Program-made: the position numbers and the translations under genes
Notes under the pieces: model-generated
What the model saw: only the letters and a program-made list of their open reading frames with translations
Databases searched by the model: none
What the model was told of the DNA's origin: nothing
Shown here: in pieces, positions 7,617 through 16,096 of the stretch
Layout of the letters: each line of letters opens with the position of its first letter
Position numbering within the stretch: the stretch's first letter is position 1
Source of the DNA: Pseudomonas gingeri
GTDB lineage: Bacteria > Pseudomonadota > Gammaproteobacteria > Pseudomonadales > Pseudomonadaceae
Assembly: GCF_013385635.1 (NCBI RefSeq)
Contig: NZ_JACAPR010000028.1
Span: 124,001-188,000 of the forward strand
Direction of reading: 5' to 3'
DNA length: 64,000 nt

Positions 7617-8528
7617 CTAGCGGATCAGTTGCCGACGCTTCAGGGTCTCGCTCGGCAACTCCTTGAACAGTGCCCGATAGCTGCTGGAAAACCGCCCCAG
7701 GTGCCAGAACGACCAATGCATCGCCACCTCCGCCACCGTCGTCTCCAGGTTGCGGCTGCGCAGCAGCTCGTTGCGCGCGCTGTTCAGGCGACGCAACCGC
7801 AGCCAGTGGGTCGGGGTCATCCCGGTGAACGCCTTGAAGGCATGCTGCAACTGGCGCAATGAAACCCCGGCGACCTGGGAAAGCTCCAGCAGGTTGAGAG
7901 TCTCCTCGGGAGCATCGGCCGCCCATTCGCCGATACGCTTCATGATCCCGCGCTCCTCCGCCCGACGCTGCAACGAGCCATGGTCCAGGCGCACACAGGC
8001 GTTATCGAGGATATACAGGCAGTCCTCCAGCAGTTGCCCGGTCAGGACTTCCCGGCTCGGCGGATCGAAGGTCTGTGCCAGGCGCGTCAAAGTCCCGCTC
8101 AGCCAGCGACAGAACAGCGCGTTCTGCTGCGAGTTGAGCGGCGCCAGGAACAGCCCCTCCAGCCGCGCGACATCCAGTCCATGATGCTGGACGAATTCCG
8201 GCCCGAACACCACCGCCACTTCCTGGTAGTTCTCCGGGGTGATCCAGATATTGCGACTCTCGCCATTGAGCACATAGAGGGCGTTGTCACTGCGATCGAA
8301 ACAGAACGCCAGCGAGCCCGCCGGCGCGCTGAAATTCTGCTCGACGCGAGTGTTCATGCACTCCTCATAGATCTCCACGCCGTGCAGGTCCAGATAGCGG
8401 ATCTGCCCGGCGAAATGCCCGGGCGACATCTGCTGGTAATGCTGGACCCAACCCGGTGTCGCACGGATCTGCTCGGCCACGTCGGCGGTATTGAACGCTT
8501 GGACCCGCAAGGGAATTGACTCTGTCAT
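7617..8528 (-). CDS. AraC family transcriptional regulator
   Basis: A 303-residue regulator. The N-terminal two-thirds is an AraC-type ligand-binding region. The C-terminal about 100 residues carry the two helix-turn-helix motifs: LNLLELSQVAGVSLRQLQHA, then TTVAEVAMHWSFWHLGRFSSSYRALF. The ATG at 8528 was chosen over a GTG at 8546; neither has a strong ribosome site. It is divergent from the gamma-glutamylpolyamine synthetase gene at 8701, so it probably controls the polyamine operon (inference). Confidence 0.85.
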   Translation of the reverse strand: MTESIPLRVQAFNTADVAEQIRATPGWVQHYQQMSPGHFAGQIRYLDLHGVEIYEECMNTRVEQNFSAPAGSLAFCFDRSDNALYVLNGESRNIWITPENYQEVAVVFGPEFVQHHGLDVARLEGLFLAPLNSQQNALFCRWLSGTLTRLAQTFDPPSREVLTGQLLEDCLYILDNACVRLDHGSLQRRAEERGIMKRIGEWAADAPEETLNLLELSQVAGVSLRQLQHAFKAFTGMTPTHWLRLRRLNSARNELLRSRNLETTVAEVAMHWSFWHLGRFSSSYRALFKELPSETLKRRQLIR

Positions 8529-8700
8529 GGGCTGACCGTCGCGCACTTTTTTGGTGCGTCTTAGAGCTCAAAAAGTGGATAGATGGAACCACAAAGCTCG
8601 CCCAAGATAGTCGTCAATGCGCTGCAGGGGAAGCCTCCCGCCGTTTTCAGGCAAACCGGAGGCCCAACCTGGCGTTGATAAAACCAACGACGAGGTCCTT

Positions 8701-10059
8701 ATGAATGCCCCTTTCGATCAGCTGTCTTCCTGGCTGAAAGAACACAAGATTACCGAAGTAGAGTGTGTGGTCAGCGACCTGACCGGTATCGCTCGCGGCA
8801 AGATAGCGCCCACCAACAAGTTCCTGCATGAACGAGGCATGCGCCTGCCGGAAAGTGTGCTGCTGCAAACGGTAACCGGGGACTTCGTCGACGACGATGT
8901 CTACTACGACCTGCTCGACCCCGCCGATATCGACATGATCTGTCGACCCGACGCCTCGGCGATCTACGTGGTGCCATGGGCTATCGAGCCGACCGCCATC
9001 GTTATCCACGACACCTTCGACAAGCAGGGCAACCCGGTCGAGCTGTCGCCACGCAATGTCCTGAAGAAAGTCCTGCAGCTCTACACCGACAAGGGCTGGC
9101 AACCCATCGTCGCCCCCGAGATGGAGTTCTACCTGACCCAGCGCTGCGAAGACCCGGACCTGCCGCTCAAGCCGCCATTGGGTCGTTCGGGGCGTGCCGA
9201 GAGCGGTCGGCAGTCGTTCTCCATCGATGCCGCCAACGAATTCGATCCGCTGTTCGAAGACGTCTACGACTGGTGCGAACTGCAAGGCCTGGACCTCGAC
9301 ACGCTGATCCACGAAGACGGTCCGGCGCAGATGGAAATCAACTTCCGCCATGGCGACGCCCTCGACCTGGCCGACCAGATCACCGTATTCAAGCGCACCC
9401 TGCGTGAAGCGGCGCTCAAGCACAACGTCACCGCGACCTTCATGGCCAAGCCCATCGCCGACGAACCCGGCAGTGCCATGCACCTGCACCAGAGCGTGGT
9501 CGACATCGCCACCGGCAAGCCGATCTTCGTCAATGAAGACGGTTCCAAGAGCGAACTGTTCCTGCATCACATCGGCGGCCTGCAGAAGTACATCCCCAAG
9601 GTCCTGCCGATGTTCGCCCCCAACGTCAACTCGTTCCGTCGCTTCCTGCCGGATACCTCGGCACCGGTCAACGTCGAATGGGGCGAGGAAAACCGCACCG
9701 TCGGCCTGCGTGTACCGACCTCCAGCCCCGATGCCATGCGCGTGGAAAACCGCCTGCCGGGTGCCGATGCCAATCCGTACCTGGCCATTGCCGCCAGCCT
9801 GTTGTGCGGTTATCTGGGCATGATCGAAGGCATCGAGCCCAACGCCCCCGTGGAAGGTCGCGCCTATGAACGCCGTAACCTGCGGCTGCCGATCACCATC
9901 GAGGACGCCCTGGCCCATATGGAAGATTGCCCGACCATCGACCGCTACCTGGGCACCCAGTTCGTGCGCGGCTACGTCGCGGTCAAGCGCGCCGAACACG
10001 AGAACTTCAAGCGCGTGATCAGTTCCTGGGAACGTGAGTTCCTGTTGCTGAGCGTCTGA
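8701..10059 (+). CDS. puuA: Gamma-glutamylpolyamine synthetase (glutamine synthetase family)
   Basis: A 452-residue glutamine-synthetase-fold ligase. It has the polyamine-subfamily opening (FDQLSSWLKEHKITEVECVV), the GS catalytic segments APEMEFYL and GSAMHLHQSV, and NRLPGADANPYLAIAASL. It resembles E. coli PuuA and Pseudomonas SpuI/PauA, which join glutamate to putrescine or similar polyamines using ATP. The start is the ATG at 8701, after GAGG. It begins an operon with a polyamine-binding protein and an FAD oxidase. Which polyamine it prefers cannot be read from sequence. Confidence 0.88.
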   Translation: MNAPFDQLSSWLKEHKITEVECVVSDLTGIARGKIAPTNKFLHERGMRLPESVLLQTVTGDFVDDDVYYDLLDPADIDMICRPDASAIYVVPWAIEPTAIVIHDTFDKQGNPVELSPRNVLKKVLQLYTDKGWQPIVAPEMEFYLTQRCEDPDLPLKPPLGRSGRAESGRQSFSIDAANEFDPLFEDVYDWCELQGLDLDTLIHEDGPAQMEINFRHGDALDLADQITVFKRTLREAALKHNVTATFMAKPIADEPGSAMHLHQSVVDIATGKPIFVNEDGSKSELFLHHIGGLQKYIPKVLPMFAPNVNSFRRFLPDTSAPVNVEWGEENRTVGLRVPTSSPDAMRVENRLPGADANPYLAIAASLLCGYLGMIEGIEPNAPVEGRAYERRNLRLPITIEDALAHMEDCPTIDRYLGTQFVRGYVAVKRAEHENFKRVISSWEREFLLLSV

Positions 10060-10106
10060 TCCAGAACCCTTTACCCACGTTAAAAACCATTCAACGAGGT
10101 GTCGAT

Positions 10107-11195
10107 ATGCGTCTATTGAAATCCGCGATTCCGCTCGCCCTGACGCTGCTGTTCAGCGCCACGGCTCACGCTGAACCGACGGTCAGTGTTTACAACTGGA
10201 CCGACTACATCGGTGAAACCACCCTCGCCGACTTCCAGGCGCAGAGTGGAGTCAAGGTGATCTACGACGTGTTCGACTCCAACGAAACCCTGGAAGGCAA
10301 GTTGCTGGCCGGACGCACCGGCTACGACGTGGTGGTGCCTTCCAACCATTTCCTCGCCCGCCAGGTAAAGGCCGGGGCCTTCCTCAAGCTCGACCGCTCG
10401 CAACTGCCGAACTGGAAGAACCTCGATCCGAAACTGCTCAAGCTGCTGGAGAAAAACGATCCGGGCAACGAGCACTCGGTGCCTTACCTGTGGGGCACCA
10501 ATGGCATCGGCTACAACGTCGAGAAGGTCAAGCAGGTCCTGGGCATCGACCATATCGACTCCTGGGCGGTGCTGTTCGAACCGGAGAACCTGAAGAAGCT
10601 GACCCAGTGCGGTGTCTCGTTCATGGACTCGCCGGATGAAGTGTTCCCGGCAATCCTCAACTACATGGGCATGGACCCGCGCAGTTCCAATCCCGAGGAC
10701 TACAAGAAAGCCGAGGCCAAGCTGCTGACCCTGCGTCCCTACATCACCTACTTCCATTCCTCCAAGTACATCTCGGACCTGGCCAACGGTGATATCTGCG
10801 TTGCCTTCGGTTACTCCGGCGACGTGTTCCAGGCCGCCAACCGGGCCAAGGAAGCGAAGAACGGCATCAATATCGCCTACTCGATTCCCAAGGAAGGCAG
10901 CAACCTGTGGTTCGACCTGCTGGCGATCCCGGCCGACGCCGCCAACGTGAAAGAAGCCCACGCCTTCATCAACTACCTGCTGGATCCGCAGGTGATCGCC
11001 AAGGTCAGCGCCACGGTCGGCTATGCCAACCCCAACCCGGCCGCCCAGCAATACATGGATGCCGACCTGGTGAGTAACCCCGAGGTCTATCCACCGCAGG
11101 AAGTGCTCGACAAGCTGTATATCTCGACCACCCCGAAACCGGAAATCATGCGCCTGATGACCCGCTCCTGGAGCAAAGTGAAGACCAACAAATGA
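10107..11195 (+). CDS. Polyamine ABC transporter periplasmic binding protein (PotF/SpuD type)
   Basis: A 362-residue binding protein with a signal peptide cleaved after TAHA (about residue 22). The family signature VYNWTDYIGETTLADFQ follows. Aromatic residues typical of polyamine pockets recur (YLWGTNGIGYN, FGYSGDVFQ, NLWFDLLAIP). No permease or ATPase gene is adjacent, so it must use a transporter encoded elsewhere. It lies 47 bases after puuA and overlaps the oxidase gene by 4 bases, which indicates tight co-expression. Confidence 0.9.
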   Translation: MRLLKSAIPLALTLLFSATAHAEPTVSVYNWTDYIGETTLADFQAQSGVKVIYDVFDSNETLEGKLLAGRTGYDVVVPSNHFLARQVKAGAFLKLDRSQLPNWKNLDPKLLKLLEKNDPGNEHSVPYLWGTNGIGYNVEKVKQVLGIDHIDSWAVLFEPENLKKLTQCGVSFMDSPDEVFPAILNYMGMDPRSSNPEDYKKAEAKLLTLRPYITYFHSSKYISDLANGDICVAFGYSGDVFQAANRAKEAKNGINIAYSIPKEGSNLWFDLLAIPADAANVKEAHAFINYLLDPQVIAKVSATVGYANPNPAAQQYMDADLVSNPEVYPPQEVLDKLYISTTPKPEIMRLMTRSWSKVKTNK

Positions 11196-12493
11196 TCCAT
11201 GACAGCACGATGGAACATGCCCGTTCCTATTACGCTGCGTCCGTCCACTCGATGCCGGAGCGCCCCCGGCTCGAGTCGCAACTGACGGCCGACGTCTGCG
11301 TGATCGGCGGCGGCTTTACCGGCGTCAACACCGCCATCGAACTGGCCCAGCGCGGACTTTCGGTGATCCTGCTCGAAGGCCGGCGCATCGGCTGGGGCGC
11401 CAGCGGGCGCAACGGCGGTCAGTTGATCCGGGGCATCGGCCATGATGTCAGCGGTTTTGCCAAGTACGTCGGCGAGGACGGTGTGCGTTACCTGGAACGT
11501 GCCGGTATCGAGTCGGTGGCGGTGGTCGGTGAACGGATCCGCCAGCACGCCATTGACTGCGACCTGCGCTGGGGTTTCTGCGAACTGGCCAATACCCCGG
11601 CGCAGTTCGCGGCGTTCCGCGCCGAGCAGGAGCATCTGGCGGAACTGGGCTACAGCCATGAAACGCGCATTGTCGAACCGCGGGACATGCGCCAGGTGGT
11701 GGCATCCAGCGTCTATGCCGGTGGTCTGATCGACATGGGCTCCGGCCACCTGCACCCGCTCAACCTGGTGCTCGGCGAAGCCCGGGTGGCGGAGTCGCTG
11801 GGGGTACGGATCTTCGAGCAGAGTCCGGTACTCGAACTGGTTCACGGCGATACCGTGCAGGTCCGCTGCGCCGCCGGCTCGGTACGTGCCGGCAGCCTGG
11901 TGCTGGCCTGCAACGCGCATCTGGAAGACCTTGAGCCACGGCTGAACGGCAAGGTCCTGCCAGCCGGTAGCTACATCATCGCCACTGAACAGCTGACGCC
12001 GGCAATGGCCGCCGAACTGATCCCGCAGAACCTGGCGCTGTGCGACCAGAAGGTCGGCCTGGATTACTACCGCCTTTGCGCCGACCGCCGCCTGTTGTTC
12101 GGCGGCGCCTGCCACTACTCCGGACGGGACCCGGCGGATATCGGTGCCTATATGCGACCGAAGATGCTCAAGGTATTCCCGCAACTGGCCGATGTGCGTC
12201 TCGACTACCAATGGGGCGGCAAGATCGGCATCACCGCCAACCGCTTCCCCCAGGTCGGACGTTTGCAGCAGCACCCGAATGTGTTCTATGCCCAGGGGTA
12301 TTCGGGTCACGGCGTCAACGTGACCCACTGGACCGCCCGCCTGCTGGCCGAAGCCATCCATGCCGGCCAGAGCCAGGGCATGGATATCTTCAGTGCAGTA
12401 CCGCACATGACCTTCCCCGGCGGCAAGGCCCTGCGCTCGCCGCTGTTGGCGCTGGGAATGTTATGGCATCGATTGCGGGAGGTGGTGGGCTGA
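11192..12493 (+). CDS. puuB: FAD-dependent gamma-glutamylpolyamine oxidase (PuuB type)
   Basis: A 433-residue DAO-family flavoprotein. The Rossmann motif VIGGGFTGVNTAIELAQRG starts near residue 31, followed by GWGASGRNGGQ and a late GYSGHGVNVTHW segment. It resembles PuuB, which oxidises gamma-glutamylputrescine to the aldehyde with H2O2 release. The start overlaps the previous stop (ATGA), so the two are translationally coupled. No aldehyde dehydrogenase follows; the next steps must be encoded elsewhere. Confidence 0.87.
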   Translation: MIHDSTMEHARSYYAASVHSMPERPRLESQLTADVCVIGGGFTGVNTAIELAQRGLSVILLEGRRIGWGASGRNGGQLIRGIGHDVSGFAKYVGEDGVRYLERAGIESVAVVGERIRQHAIDCDLRWGFCELANTPAQFAAFRAEQEHLAELGYSHETRIVEPRDMRQVVASSVYAGGLIDMGSGHLHPLNLVLGEARVAESLGVRIFEQSPVLELVHGDTVQVRCAAGSVRAGSLVLACNAHLEDLEPRLNGKVLPAGSYIIATEQLTPAMAAELIPQNLALCDQKVGLDYYRLCADRRLLFGGACHYSGRDPADIGAYMRPKMLKVFPQLADVRLDYQWGGKIGITANRFPQVGRLQQHPNVFYAQGYSGHGVNVTHWTARLLAEAIHAGQSQGMDIFSAVPHMTFPGGKALRSPLLALGMLWHRLREVVG

Positions 12494-12537
12494 AAAGGTG
12501 ACTTCATTCTATCGAAGCAGAAACGCAGGAGCATCAA

Positions 12538-12577
12538 GAAAACGCCGTTATCCCTTTGTGGAATGACGGCATTTTCT
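12538..12577. terminator. Candidate bidirectional terminator after the polyamine operon
   Basis: GAAAACGCCGTTA and TGACGGCATTTTC form an imperfect stem with A and T tracts on its two flanks. It lies between the 3' ends of puuB and the convergent immunity gene and could serve both. Confidence 0.55.
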
Positions 12578-12642
12578 TTCTATCAGCCCTATGTTCAAGA
12601 AAACCACATAGAACGATCAAAGCTTTCAAGACCAAGTTAATT

Positions 12643-12969
12643 CTAGGCAATCGTCACGATAAAGACATCGTGACCAAGAGAGATATCCTCTTCCGTACTG
12701 ACCTTGGCTTTTTCGTTATTCCTTATACTCTCCAACTCACCCACCGGATTGGTTAACCCATCGAAAATTGCATCCAGCCTGGCTTCAAATTTTCCTGTGC
12801 TTTTGTGCCAAATAAAACCCTCCACTCTGGAAACAGCCAGCCCTTTCTGGCTGGCGAGTTCAAAAACCTTAAAAGCGGCGGAGCCAGAAAGCTTCATGAC
12901 ACCACTTCCATCTTGAAGAAAAAACTCTTCACCACTCTCAAAAACTTTAGACCTGTCAACGTTATTCAT
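12643..12969 (-). CDS. Colicin E5-type immunity protein
   Basis: A 108-residue acidic protein. From residue 25 it reads MKLSGSAAFKVFELASQKGL and ends GHDVFIVTIA. This parallels colicin E5 immunity protein as I recall it (MKLSPKAAIEV at the start, a C-terminal AFIITL). It should bind and block the tRNase domain of the adjacent bacteriocin. The start at 12969 overlaps the bacteriocin stop by 8 bases, so translation is probably coupled. This gives a 24-residue N-terminal extension over ImmE5; an internal ATG at the MKLS position is the alternative. The gene is AT-richer than its surroundings, as usual for bacteriocin immunity genes. Confidence 0.8.
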   Translation of the reverse strand: MNNVDRSKVFESGEEFFLQDGSGVMKLSGSAAFKVFELASQKGLAVSRVEGFIWHKSTGKFEARLDAIFDGLTNPVGELESIRNNEKAKVSTEEDISLGHDVFIVTIA

Positions 12970-15148
12970 TTTCTATCACCCAACTAATACGGCTATCCAC
13001 GACCCAACTCGAATCATTTTTGTCTGAGATCTGAGTCACTTCATCTGTACGATCATTAACCACAACATAATTATTGGGAGGGACTCCGTAAACGGTTGCC
13101 GTATCATCTCGCGAAAGCCCATCTATTGTCTTTGTTGCACGTCGTTTATCTACGGTCTTTCCTGCCTCGCCTTTACTGACGACGTCCTTGATTTCTTGCT
13201 CTGTCCAGCCACGCGAAAGCATCTGGCTTCTGATTTTATCATCTATAACCAATTTGCTTACGTTATGGCTGAACACCACATAAATCGGCGCCAATCCCGA
13301 GCCAACAGGAAAAATATAGATCCCATCGCGGATATCCCACTGATCCACCGCTGGCAGAGTTTCGGCCTTCACCTCGATCGGCGTCAGCGTGATGCCCGTG
13401 TAGATCGGAATCTCTACCGGCTGTACCGGCGTTGTCGTTGAACTGCCACCAGGGACCGCAATCGGAAAAACCAGAGTGATTGCCGGTGTGTCCGCGGTCA
13501 CAAAGGCGTAGGCATTGGCCACCGGGTCCAATGCCAGAACCCTGACGGGCACCTTTGGAGAAACCCCGCCATTGCCTTGCGTGGCAATCACCGAGTACTT
13601 CGAACGGTCGCCATAAATCCGATAAGGCAGATCCACCGTGCCTACAGATTCGGCGATCTCCGAGAGGTTATCCGGCAAGTCCGGAATCAAATCCCTGATC
13701 GGCACGCTCAGGCTGGTTGGCGGATACAGGTCACTGTTGCCAAGCGACGGTGAATACAGCAGCAAACCAATACCAACGCCTGTTGCACGATCAAGTACGG
13801 CGCTGCCAAGGGTTTTCAGGGTCCGGATCGCCACCTGGATGGCAGCTTCCAGTGTCAGCCCGGAGCCCGCCGTGAGTGCAATCGCACCTGCCGCGGCACT
13901 GAGCTGAGTGGAGCCTGTCGGCGCAAACTGGAAGGTATGTGCCCTGGCTTGTGCTTCCCTTGCCCTGCGGTGCGCTTCAGCTTCTTCAGCCAGGCGGGCT
14001 TGCTCGCCAGCAACGTCTCGCGCACGTTCCACCAAGGCCCCAAAGGCATTCGAGGTGAGACTCAGGTGCCTTGCCGACTCGGACTTCAACAAGGCATCGT
14101 GGTAGCTCGCCCATTTCGCGCCAACCTGACCGCTCGCCTGCAAGTGCACCAGGTTGGCCAAGGCCTCCAGCTCCGGCTTGCTCAATGGAGAAACAATCTT
14201 GGGGTTTGTGGGTGCAAAGGTGATGGTCACCCCACCACTCTGCCAGGGGGCGGGTGGCTGGATGGGCTGGATCGCGGCAATCTTGCCGGCAATCATATTG
14301 TCCAATACTGCTTTGTAGTGGGTCAGTGCCTGGGCCGGGGCCAACCCCGTCACGGAGCCTGCCGCTGCCAGGAATTCAGTTTGAAGAAACTCCGGCAGGA
14401 GCTGGACATGAATATCCCGCTCCATACCAATGATGCCAAGATACTGCTCCAGCAGACTCAGCCGAGCAGCACTGTCCGCGGAAACAACCGATTCGGCCTG
14501 ACGCCTTTTGGCGTCCAGCTCCGCGAGTTTTCCGGCCAGAACATCCATGGATAACGAAAGCAGCTTGAGTTCCAGTGCAGCCCTGTAGACCGCATCAAAA
14601 AGAACGTGCAGGTTGCCTATCGACTCTGGAGTAGCCGCACCGGAACTCCAGAGTTCACGCATCTTCTGCCGGGGTAGAACCTCCATCATGAAAAACGGAT
14701 TATGACCATAGAGGCCATAGATAGCCGGTGCCGTAGAAACATACTTCAGCTTTCTGGACTCTATGAGTTCCAGCACGGCCGCTTGATCGCGTCTTGCCGT
14801 TTCCTCCGGAGATAAAGAGCTATCAGCTCTTATGGCCTGTTTTTTTTGCTCAAGCTCATATTCTGTATCAGTCGACACTGTTCTGAGACGCGAGTCATAT
14901 TCATCGGCGACAGACTGAAAATCCGTTTCGCCGCCCATCAAGTCGGACAGGAGATTCGGTGTGGCCTCACGGATCCTGCCCGGACCTCCCTCCCCTCGTC
15001 GTGGCCCCTCCTGAAGCCCCCAGCCGTTGCCGTCTCCTGCGTAGCTTCCACCCACGCCAGTGCCGAAGGTCTGTGGCCTTCCCGCCACGATGTGCAAGGG
15101 TCTGATTTCAAACACCTGCCCTGGTACATATCTCTCGTCCGCCATCAT
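12962..15148 (-). CDS. S-type bacteriocin with colicin E5-like tRNase domain
   Basis: A 728-residue toxin. Order: a short Gly-rich flexible N-terminus (to about residue 60), a long helical/coiled-coil region (about 80-420), an S-type pyocin domain (about 450-630, with GIGLLLYSPSLGNSDLYPP), and a C-terminal killing domain (638-728). The killing domain includes MLSRGWTEQEIKDVVSKG, DDTATVYG, NNYVVVNDRT and VTQISDKNDSSW. These correspond to colicin E5, an RNase that cuts queuosine-type anticodons of Tyr, His, Asn and Asp tRNAs. The ATG at 15148 is preceded by GTGGAGAC; a GTG at 15190 is unlikely. No lysis gene or LexA box was found. Confidence 0.88.
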   Translation of the reverse strand: MMADERYVPGQVFEIRPLHIVAGRPQTFGTGVGGSYAGDGNGWGLQEGPRRGEGGPGRIREATPNLLSDLMGGETDFQSVADEYDSRLRTVSTDTEYELEQKKQAIRADSSLSPEETARRDQAAVLELIESRKLKYVSTAPAIYGLYGHNPFFMMEVLPRQKMRELWSSGAATPESIGNLHVLFDAVYRAALELKLLSLSMDVLAGKLAELDAKRRQAESVVSADSAARLSLLEQYLGIIGMERDIHVQLLPEFLQTEFLAAAGSVTGLAPAQALTHYKAVLDNMIAGKIAAIQPIQPPAPWQSGGVTITFAPTNPKIVSPLSKPELEALANLVHLQASGQVGAKWASYHDALLKSESARHLSLTSNAFGALVERARDVAGEQARLAEEAEAHRRAREAQARAHTFQFAPTGSTQLSAAAGAIALTAGSGLTLEAAIQVAIRTLKTLGSAVLDRATGVGIGLLLYSPSLGNSDLYPPTSLSVPIRDLIPDLPDNLSEIAESVGTVDLPYRIYGDRSKYSVIATQGNGGVSPKVPVRVLALDPVANAYAFVTADTPAITLVFPIAVPGGSSTTTPVQPVEIPIYTGITLTPIEVKAETLPAVDQWDIRDGIYIFPVGSGLAPIYVVFSHNVSKLVIDDKIRSQMLSRGWTEQEIKDVVSKGEAGKTVDKRRATKTIDGLSRDDTATVYGVPPNNYVVVNDRTDEVTQISDKNDSSWVVDSRISWVIENE

Positions 15149-15159
15149 CAAGTCTCCAC

Positions 15160-15175
15160 CTACATGATTACCTCC
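15160..15175 (-). promoter_or_regulatory. Strong ribosome site followed by a start-stop codon pair (ATGTAG)
   Basis: On the minus strand a perfect GGAGG (15175-15171) is followed, 5 bases later, by ATG TAG (15165-15160). This lies 12 bases before the true bacteriocin start at 15148 and is out of frame with it. Such a minimal AUG-stop element could hold ribosomes and tune translation of the toxin. It could also be chance. Confidence 0.4.
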
Positions 15176-15289
15176 ATTCAGAACGTTCACTTTCGTATAC
15201 TTCGAACGGAGCTGTTGTAAGCAATAAACTTGGCGTCGGAGAGGATTGACCCTTTATTACGTGGGACTGCGGCTACGCATATATTTAAC

Positions 15290-15319
15290 TGCATTACGGA
15301 AGGATCCTTCCGTAATGCA
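15290..15319. repeat. Perfect 30-bp palindrome between tetR and the bacteriocin gene
   Basis: TGCATTACGGAAGGA is followed at once by its exact reverse complement, centred at 15304/15305. No T tract follows on either strand, so it is not a clear intrinsic terminator. It lies about 140 bases upstream of the bacteriocin start and 70 bases after the TetR gene. It could be a protein-binding site, a cruciform or a recombination scar. Confidence 0.85.
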
Positions 15320-15387
15320 AGAGCAATACAAACCAGCGGGTCATTCAGTAGCCCGACAACCTGCGCTGATCTGCGGTTGAAATACCC

Positions 15388-15972
15388 TCAGACGAGGATG
15401 CGCTTGAAAACCACGCTCATGAACTGCCGTAAGGAACGCTCGTCCTTTTCCACCTTGGTACGCAGGACCGCGCCCTGCCAGGCATTCAGGACGAACGACG
15501 CCAGTTCCGCGGCAGCCACATCGCGGCCGACCAGATCCAGGTCCTGCGCCTCGCGGATACAGATCTCCAGGCTGCGGGCCCAGCCGGCATACATCTCGGA
15601 CAGGCGGTCGCGCACCAGCCGGCTCTGCTCGGAGAGTTCGGAAGAGAAGTTGCCGATCAGGCAACCGGAGAGGAACTTGTCATCGACCCGGGCGGCCGCC
15701 AGCGCCTCGAAATAATGCCGCAGGCGCACCAGCGGATCGCCCAGGGACTCGTCACTCAGGATCACCCGGTACCGGCCCTTCTGCCAATAACGCTCCAACA
15801 CTTCGACGGCAAACGCATCCTTGCTGTCGAAGTAGTTGTAGAACGAACCTTTCGGGACGCCCGCCAGGTCGGCGATCTCCTGGACCCCGGTGCCATTGAA
15901 GCCCTGGGCGGCGATGATGCTCAGCCCCGCATCGATGAGCTTTTCCCGTACCTGTGATACTGCCATGTCCAT
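15388..15972 (-). CDS. TetR family transcriptional regulator
   Basis: A 194-residue TetR regulator. The N-terminal HTH reads IADLAGVPKGSFYNYFDSKD, within about residues 10-57. The C-terminal ligand domain contains SGCLIGNFSSELSEQS, as in NemR/AcuR-like members. The start is uncertain: GTG at 15990, ATG at 15972 or ATG at 15966, none with a clear ribosome site; I list 15972. A CCGGCC palindrome lies just upstream. It is transcribed in the same direction as the amidase/DadA/RidA operon but about 100 bases after it, so a functional link is unproven. Confidence 0.8.
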   Translation of the reverse strand: MDMAVSQVREKLIDAGLSIIAAQGFNGTGVQEIADLAGVPKGSFYNYFDSKDAFAVEVLERYWQKGRYRVILSDESLGDPLVRLRHYFEALAAARVDDKFLSGCLIGNFSSELSEQSRLVRDRLSEMYAGWARSLEICIREAQDLDLVGRDVAAAELASFVLNAWQGAVLRTKVEKDERSLRQFMSVVFKRILV

Positions 15973-16000
15973 TGCACCGTTCGTTGACACGAATAATATG

Positions 16001-16021
16001 ACCGGCCGGTTTTCAGGCCGG
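16001..16021. promoter_or_regulatory. GC palindromes upstream of tetR (candidate operator)
   Basis: ACCGGCCGGT (16001-16010) is a perfect 10-bp palindrome, and CCGGCC/GGCCGG with an 8-base spacer overlaps it. The position, about 30 bases upstream of the TetR start, suits autorepression. It could instead act as a weak terminator for ridA. Confidence 0.4.
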
Positions 16022-16096
16022 CCGATATACGTCTGCCAACAGTTTACCGCAGCTTGCTTCTTCAGCAGCGGTTCGACTCCCCGGTGCGGTCATGGA

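Noticed and set aside
11087..12406. A 439-codon open frame on the minus strand
   Set aside because: It lies antisense to the PuuB-like oxidase, which has intact FAD motifs and operon overlaps.
15149..15387. LexA (CTGT-N8-ACAG) or PrtN P-box ahead of the bacteriocin
   Set aside because: I looked for both in the upstream region and found no convincing copy, so SOS or PrtN control is not claimed.
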